Positions 63,952 through 64,000 of a stretch of 64,000 nucleotides of DNA are shown here, in pieces. The notes beneath the pieces were generated by a model that saw only the letters and a list, made by a program, of their open reading frames with translations, had not been told where the DNA came from and ran no database searches. Within the stretch, counting starts at the first letter, position 1, and the number at the start of each line of letters is the position of its first letter. Position numbers and translations under genes: made by a program. The stretch covers positions 1 through 64,000 of the forward strand of contig JBDTRG010000160.1 in NCBI GenBank assembly GCA_039931775.1, in the 5' to 3' direction. The stretch is from CAIWHR01 sp039931775 (GTDB lineage Bacteria; Pseudomonadota; Gammaproteobacteria; Burkholderiales; Casimicrobiaceae).

Positions 63952-64000
63952 AATTATCAAAGACTCAACCACGGCCTGATTGCGGCCGGACCGCGGTGGC

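Overview
The window is 64 kb of high-GC, gene-dense chromosome. It is most likely from a betaproteobacterium: the runs pyrG-kdsA-eno-ftsB and smc-zipA-ligA, the SMC (not MukB) condensin, a YbiT-type ABC-F protein, PpsR and many lipid A/division housekeeping genes fit that class. The family cannot be fixed from the sequence alone. I see no insertion sequence, phage, integron, CRISPR array or rRNA gene. Two tRNA genes are present (Val-CAC and Thr-CGU).

Layout. 1-5.8 kb: the start of ppsA (cut by the window edge), an XRE-type regulator, ybiT, the RNase AM gene and ppsR. 5.8-13.5 kb: a sugar catabolic locus with an amidohydrolase-type lactonase, an aldo/keto reductase, a DapA-family aldolase, a binding protein plus two sugar ABC permeases, a FucU-type mutarotase and a PfkB kinase. 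Its content suggests oxidation of L-fucose or a related sugar, but a sugar-acid dehydratase and a transport ATPase are missing. 13.6-20.3 kb: housekeeping genes (SpoU methyltransferase, ftsB, eno, kdsA, pyrG, gltX). 20.3-26.7 kb: a tightly packed operon of a circularly permuted ATP-grasp protein, an alpha-E protein, the proteasome-like Anbu peptidase and a transglutaminase/DUF2126 protein. It runs straight into gltX with overlapping stop and start codons.

27.0-33.7 kb: tRNA-Val with its terminator, then a creatininase-family hydrolase and a polar amino acid type ABC transporter. Divergent from these are an enolase-superfamily enzyme and a TRZ/ATZ-type amidohydrolase; together they look like uptake and breakdown of an unidentified nitrogenous compound. 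33.7-35.4 kb: a DUF47 regulator and a PiT phosphate transporter. 35.6-40.3 kb: an SDR dehydrogenase, a FadR-type GntR regulator with a probable double operator, and a complete TRAP transporter. 40.4-48.2 kb: galU, ligA, zipA and smc.

48.3-60.4 kb: two divergent dipeptide/oligopeptide (Dpp/Opp) ABC transporter operons. The left one carries an M20 amidohydrolase and a DUF2817 carboxypeptidase-like gene between its permeases and has no binding protein. The right one is a canonical B-C-D-F set followed by the binding protein and a strong terminator. 60.5-63.9 kb: sulfite dehydrogenase subunits (sorA, sorB), rlmB, a MarC-family membrane protein and tRNA-Thr.

The most interesting parts are the Anbu/ATP-grasp/alpha-E/transglutaminase operon and its coupling to gltX, the creatininase/enolase-superfamily island whose enolase-like enzyme has lost its second catalytic lysine, and the sugar locus with two conflicting metabolic logics (oxidative versus kinase). 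Many genes start with TTG or GTG, usually overlapping the gene before them.
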